Position numbers and translations under genes: made by a program. Below the pieces are notes generated by a model. That model was given only the letters and a program-made list of their open reading frames with translations. It was not told where the DNA came from and searched no databases. From the NCBI RefSeq assembly GCF_900128505.1, contig NZ_LT669941.1:421526-485525 (forward strand): a stretch of DNA of 64,000 bases. Reading direction: 5' to 3'. This document shows, in pieces, positions 60,678 to 64,000 of the stretch (position 1 is its first letter; each line of letters begins with the position of its first letter). The DNA is from Parabacteroides timonensis. GTDB taxonomy: Bacteria > Bacteroidota > Bacteroidia > Bacteroidales > Tannerellaceae.

Positions 60678-61886
60678 TTATTTTACAGTTACTTGCAACG
60701 GCTGCTTAACCTTCTGAGCAAATTCCTGCACATACTTAAACCATTCGGCAGAGTTCCGGAAACCCCATTTACTCCATCCGGCTCCGGTGTAATATGTATA
60801 TTCGCTTCCCGGTGCATAAGTCGTATATGCCAGTACGTGGCCGTCTGCTCCGCGTTGTTTCTTTTCAGCATCGGAGAAGTTGACAGCTTTTGCATCACTG
60901 AGCTTTTCCGGGAATACTGCGCCAACGAAGATTTGTCCGTTTGTAGCATCTTCCGGGTCTGCATAAGCGATATAACCATTGGTTGCGTCAGCCTGATAAT
61001 CTGTGCTCGGTTCATGTAGAACGATACCGGTTACCAACGGGGTCGGTTCGTTCAGGTTGGCAAACGAAAGTGCTATTTTATTCATCTGTGAACCGGCATC
61101 CAGGGAAAGTATACGAGTTTCGATAACATTGTCATTCCCTTTTACAGTCAGCGGATTGTAAACCAGCTTGACAGTGAAGCGCAATGGGCCGTTATCCAGA
61201 ATCTCATACTCTTTATAGCAGTACGGATAAACAATAGAGTCGTTAGCCAAAAGGGCGGAAGTACCTGCACCCAATGTCGGGCCTACCTTGTAGTAATCCA
61301 GTCCGTTGCCATGATCGATGTGATAAGAGATGGAGTTTGCCAATTCCTGCGCCGCCTTCTTGTCTGTCTTTTGCAATTCGGCGATTTTGGCTCTTGACTC
61401 CGGATTCAACTCTGTCTTGTAACGCATGTCGACTACTGGCTCCGATACACATTTTACCCAGATATCATATCCGAAAGCCTGTTCGCCGGTAGCCTGTAAA
61501 GCCGGACCATAGGTACGGAAAGCGATGCGGTCGTTTTCCCAGGCAATATCATCCACACGTTCCGGATAGAACTTACCGCAAGCTACAATGGCCGGCTTGT
61601 CTGGTGTACCCGGTTTGATTTGATAAGTAACGTTGCTGTTTGCGTTCACATCGACGGGGAAAATAATTTTATTGTCATAGGTGATCTGGTAAGGGATCTG
61701 CCTGCCGTTGTTGTCGGAGATGATGAAAGACTCACCATTCAGCTTGGCTACTGCGTCCATTGAAATCTCTGTGATTTCGTTTGAACGGGCAATGGAAGAG
61801 GGGTTTGTAACCGTGATGTCCACGCTCTTTTCCTGTGTACAGGCAAAAGCGCTGGCAGCCAGAAATAGGGAAATAATCTTTTTCAT
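60678..61886 (-). CDS. DUF4861-family lipoprotein
   Basis: A 402-aa lipoprotein (AFAC, Cys16). It is a beta-rich protein with no catalytic motif that I can name; segments such as WENDRIAFRTYGPALQ, GYDIWVK, YHIDHGNGLDYYKVGPTLGAG and YYTGAGWSKWGF fit DUF4861, a Bacteroidota family often near polysaccharide lyases and unsaturated-uronyl hydrolases. A role in handling uronic-acid-rich glycans is therefore possible, but no such gene adjoins it here. The 178-bp region upstream shows only a weak TACTTTTA box (61950-61957, minus strand). Confidence 0.8.
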   Translation of the reverse strand: MKKIISLFLAASAFACTQEKSVDITVTNPSSIARSNEITEISMDAVAKLNGESFIISDNNGRQIPYQITYDNKIIFPVDVNANSNVTYQIKPGTPDKPAIVACGKFYPERVDDIAWENDRIAFRTYGPALQATGEQAFGYDIWVKCVSEPVVDMRYKTELNPESRAKIAELQKTDKKAAQELANSISYHIDHGNGLDYYKVGPTLGAGTSALLANDSIVYPYCYKEYEILDNGPLRFTVKLVYNPLTVKGNDNVIETRILSLDAGSQMNKIALSFANLNEPTPLVTGIVLHEPSTDYQADATNGYIAYADPEDATNGQIFVGAVFPEKLSDAKAVNFSDAEKKQRGADGHVLAYTTYAPGSEYTYYTGAGWSKWGFRNSAEWFKYVQEFAQKVKQPLQVTVK

Positions 61887-62064
61887 ACAATATTATAGTG
61901 TTAGTTCATAAATATTTCGCTACTGGTAATCTTAGAATGAAACCGGCAGTAAAAGTAGGAATATTCGACAAGTTTACAAAGCTGATTTATGGTAAACGAA
62001 ATTATTTCTGTTCGATGGTGCTTCCGGTCATGCAGTATACTGTTGTTTTCAACGTTTCTATTAT

Positions 62065-62700
62065 ATGATGTTGAAGCAATGTTTACTTATTCTGATGTTG
62101 ATGGGAGTCCCCTATGTCCGGTTGTATGCGCAGGATTGGAGTGAAGAGGACTCAGTGTGGTTGTCGGGTATTCTGTCGGGAAAAGATACGATCCGTATCA
62201 ACCCCGAATTTCAGAAAGCGATCCGTAGCGGTACGTTTATTCATCTGGAAGACGAACCCGGCCAGCAAATACTGGAAGCACCGGCGGAGTTGCCTATCCT
62301 GAAAGACTTTTCCGAATATCTGCGGGCGGATACGGACAGCATACATAAAAATCTGGATTACAAATCGATGCCTCCGAGCGTTTTTCGCCTGTATGTGATA
62401 GAGTTAGACACCGGCATGAAAATAAACAAAGAAGCTTATACACCGCCTCCCACACGTCCTATTGATAAAAAAGAAATACAGGTCGGAAAGCTTCCGGTGA
62501 CGGCTGCGGCAGGAGGGAGGAATCTTTATTCGTCGGATGTAGTGAAGGATGGGCAGAAACGTGGTACGGTGGGTGGATCGGTGAAACTTTATTTCTCTCT
62601 GGACGACATACTGACATGGATTTTCTCAAAAAAGGAAAGAAACAAACGGAAGAACCGTAAACGGGATGATACGTGGCGTTATTATAATTCAATGCCCTGA
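62065..62700 (+). CDS. Bacteroidales exported protein of unknown function (DUF4858-like)
   Basis: A 211-aa protein with a signal peptide (about 1-22, LYAQD). The middle (SEEDSVWLSGILSGKDTIRINPEFQKAIRSG) and Pro-rich stretch (YTPPPTRPIDKK) resemble a small Bacteroidales-only family (DUF4858, from memory). The C-terminus is strongly basic (SKKERNKRKNRKRDD), as if it binds an acidic partner or nucleic acid. No enzymatic motif. It stands alone between divergent and convergent neighbours. Confidence 0.7.
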   Translation: MMLKQCLLILMLMGVPYVRLYAQDWSEEDSVWLSGILSGKDTIRINPEFQKAIRSGTFIHLEDEPGQQILEAPAELPILKDFSEYLRADTDSIHKNLDYKSMPPSVFRLYVIELDTGMKINKEAYTPPPTRPIDKKEIQVGKLPVTAAAGGRNLYSSDVVKDGQKRGTVGGSVKLYFSLDDILTWIFSKKERNKRKNRKRDDTWRYYNSMP

Positions 62701-62730
62701 CGGCCGTATGTTTTCTCGGACAATAAAAAA

Positions 62731-62765
62731 ACTCCCGCCGGTATGTGAACAAATCCGGCGGGAGT
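62731..62765 (-). terminator. Terminator of the YjdJ-YjdI genes
   Basis: ACTCCCGCCGG pairs with CCGGCGGGAGT (11 bp, 13-nt loop); on the minus strand it is followed by TTTTTTATTG, so it ends the minus-strand pair. Confidence 0.8.
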
Positions 62766-62800
62766 CTGAAATTAAGTTATAGCTATTCTTTTTTATGTTT

Positions 62801-63022
62801 CTATTCTTTTTTATTAAGCCTGTAACTAAGTGCTCCCGACGGACATTTGTTGATCTGTGCGATCAGTTCCTCCGTAGTTGCATTTTCAATTTTTATCCAG
62901 GGTCTTTCCTTGGGGTTGTATACCTGTGGTAATGTTTTTACACAAATACCTGCATGCTTGCACAATTCGGGCTGCCAGATAATGGTCAGCTCGCCATTTG
63001 AATATTCAATTTTCTTTCCCAT
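62801..63022 (-). CDS. YjdI-family (4Fe-4S) mono-cluster protein
   Basis: A 73-aa protein of the divergent mono-cluster ferredoxin family: ELCKHAGICVKTLPQVYNP with Cys21 and Cys27, and the late CPSGAL with Cys60. It probably carries one iron-sulfur cluster; its redox partner is not known. It follows the acetyltransferase by 13 bp, the same pairing as E. coli yjdI-yjdJ, which supports both calls. Confidence 0.88.
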   Translation of the reverse strand: MGKKIEYSNGELTIIWQPELCKHAGICVKTLPQVYNPKERPWIKIENATTEELIAQINKCPSGALSYRLNKKE

Positions 63023-63035
63023 ACTCTATATCGCT

Positions 63036-63335
63036 TTATCCTATATTAATACCCTTCATAACTATACGTCGCCAGTCAGGATGCTTTTTAATATATCCTG
63101 CTACAAAAGGACATAGCGGCACCAGGCGTAACTCCTGCTTTTCGATATCCTTCAGTACTTTTTCGACCAGTTGGCTCCCTACACCTTTTCCTTCCAGTTG
63201 AACCGGAACCTCCGTATGTGTGAGATAGATTTCGCCGGTTTTATTTTTGATATACTCGATCTTTGGAACCAGTTTGCCAATATGAAATTCGTATTGGTGA
63301 TCCTCCCTGTTATCAATTAATTCGTAATCGTCCAT
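63036..63335 (-). CDS. GNAT-family N-acetyltransferase (YjdJ type)
   Basis: A 99-aa small acetyltransferase: YEFHIGKLVPKIEYIKN, YLTHTEVPVQLEGKGVGSQLVEKVLKDI (acetyl-CoA loop GKGVGS) and LVPLCPFVAGYIKKHPDW, the Cys-Pro-Phe and Lys-His-Pro signature of the YjdJ group. The frame is open to 63422 but the upstream 29 residues have no family counterpart, so ATG 63335 is chosen. It is paired with the mono-cluster protein in one transcript. Acceptor substrate unknown. Confidence 0.9.
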   Translation of the reverse strand: MDDYELIDNREDHQYEFHIGKLVPKIEYIKNKTGEIYLTHTEVPVQLEGKGVGSQLVEKVLKDIEKQELRLVPLCPFVAGYIKKHPDWRRIVMKGINIG

Positions 63336-63497
63336 TTTATACTCTTTTATTAATGTTCTGTTATATTTCAAACATTTTATGGAGATGCTTTGTTTTGGAT
63401 ATTTTCGGTTTTCTTTAGCCAAGTCTCCGATAACGAAATGATGTCAGATGTTCGTTTCTGATTGTAAGTTGGAATTCGTTTATTCTTACGAATTAAT

Positions 63498-63599
63498 ATG
63501 AATATATGCTGTTTGGTGAAACTTTTATTACTCGTAATCTGTTTTATAACTATAAAACAAAGTCATTTTGTTTTTAAAGAGGGAATATTTGATGAATAA
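63498..63599 (+). CDS. Possible 33-aa membrane peptide
   Basis: An ATG-to-TAA frame in the otherwise empty 63423-63690 gap. The product has one hydrophobic stretch (LVKLLLLVICFITI) and a charged tail. No promoter or ribosome site is convincing; the rest of the gap shows nothing. Confidence 0.15.
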   Translation: MNICCLVKLLLLVICFITIKQSHFVFKEGIFDE

Positions 63600-63690
63600 T
63601 GGTATAATTGACTAATAAGGAAGTAAAATGGAACATCTCTGTTTTATTTTTTATTGTTAGTTTTAAGTCACATATCAAAAATGGAGTGTT

Positions 63691-63918
63691 ATGAATAAGA
63701 ATGACGTTGGTTCAGATGCCGGTAAGATCTGGCGTTTGCTTGCAGAGAGGGGCAACATGTCCATCAGAAAAATCGGAGAAATGACTCATTGCAGAGAGTC
63801 TGTTATTTTTCTGGCTTTGGGTTGGTTAGCCCGGGAGAATAAAATACGTTTCCGGAGCGACGGTAACGATATGCTGTTCGTTGAAATAAATATTCCGCTA
63901 ACAGAAACGTATTATTAA
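63691..63918 (+). CDS. Small winged helix-turn-helix protein (DUF2582-like)
   Basis: A 75-aa protein consisting of one winged-helix domain: GKIWRLLAERGNMSIRKIGEMTHCRESVIFLALGWLARENKI, with the wing in RFRSDGNDMLFVEI. It matches a small Bacteroidota family of stand-alone wHTH proteins thought to bind DNA. A GGAG ribosome site stands 5 bases before the ATG. It ends 18 bp before a nested terminator hairpin. Targets unknown. Confidence 0.85.
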   Translation: MNKNDVGSDAGKIWRLLAERGNMSIRKIGEMTHCRESVIFLALGWLARENKIRFRSDGNDMLFVEINIPLTETYY

Positions 63919-63935
63919 ATAGGACACTAAAATTT

Positions 63936-63993
63936 TAGGCGCAACGAGTAAAGGGATACAAATGATTTGTAGCCCTTTTTTTGTTTGCGCCTA
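63936..63993 (+). terminator. Nested terminator hairpin after the wHTH gene
   Basis: Outer arms TAGGCGCAA and TTGCGCCTA enclose an inner stem AAAGGG-a-TACAAA / TTTGTA-g-CCCTTT followed by a run of T. The inner stem plus T-run is a good intrinsic terminator. Confidence 0.75.
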
Positions 63994-64000
63994 TCTGTGT

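Overview
The window reads as chromosomal DNA from a gut-type member of the Bacteroidales, most likely a Parabacteroides-like species. The evidence is: many Bacteroidota promoter boxes of the form TAnnTTTG just upstream of genes; many lipoproteins with short lipoboxes; families typical of the phylum (STN/FecR/ECF-sigma signalling, CarboxypepD_reg-like proteins, a DUF5686 barrel protein, DUF4861, DUF6599, GH106, PL8); and a type IX-secretion-like C-terminal domain on the first protein. The genus is inferred. I found no tRNA, rRNA, CRISPR array, insertion sequence or prophage.

Layout. 1-11 kb: the end of a large surface protein, then divergent pbpC (peptidoglycan synthase) and a giant alpha-2-macroglobulin lipoprotein, then msrC. 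11-15 kb: a MATE exporter, a cytidylate-kinase-like protein, a TPP riboswitch controlling a lone THI4-type thiazole synthase, and an HTH regulator. 15.9-22 kb: a heavy-metal efflux operon (His-rich small protein, His-rich adaptor, RND pump, TolC-like channel). 22-31 kb: an FGE-like/sialidase-like fusion, a FabK/nitronate monooxygenase-like flavoprotein, two tandem M3 peptidase lipoproteins separated by a long inverted repeat, and an NhaC antiporter. 31-43 kb: a DUF5686 protein, a HigBA-like toxin-antitoxin pair, and the minus-strand run mfd / acyl-CoA ligase / beta-mannosidase. 43-52 kb: a GT2 dolichol-phosphate-mannose-synthase-like enzyme, PL8 lyase, GH106 rhamnosidase, pyrC and a second MATE exporter. 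52-58 kb: queD-queE, a candidate small RNA, and an ECF sigma/FecR pair flanked by two paralogous CarboxypepD_reg-like proteins, one carrying an STN signalling domain. 58-64 kb: a Tat-exported Fe-S aldo/keto reductase, a DUF6599 protein, an alkyltransferase-like protein, a DUF4861 lipoprotein, a YjdI/YjdJ pair and a small winged-helix protein.

The least explained material is non-coding. (1) Three intergenic arrays of palindromes repeat with an exact 22-bp period. Two have TGTACA cores (10.6 and 60.3 kb) and one has GGAAACT/AGTTTCC cores (24.2 kb). All three follow a shared AGTC-GGGACTT-like lead sequence, so they look like one element family with exchangeable cores. (2) A 20-bp perfect palindrome flanked by GTA/TAC occurs three times. 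Twice it lies in frame inside genes (the macroglobulin and the metal pump), where it encodes a GGSRTAPT peptide. (3) There is a perfect 27-bp-arm inverted repeat at 60.55 kb, and a roughly 110-bp inverted repeat between the M3 peptidase genes. (4) A promoter-to-terminator unit of about 85 nt at 53.2 kb carries no gene. The most interesting protein system is the sigma/anti-sigma pair whose apparent receptor has an STN domain but no TonB-dependent barrel.
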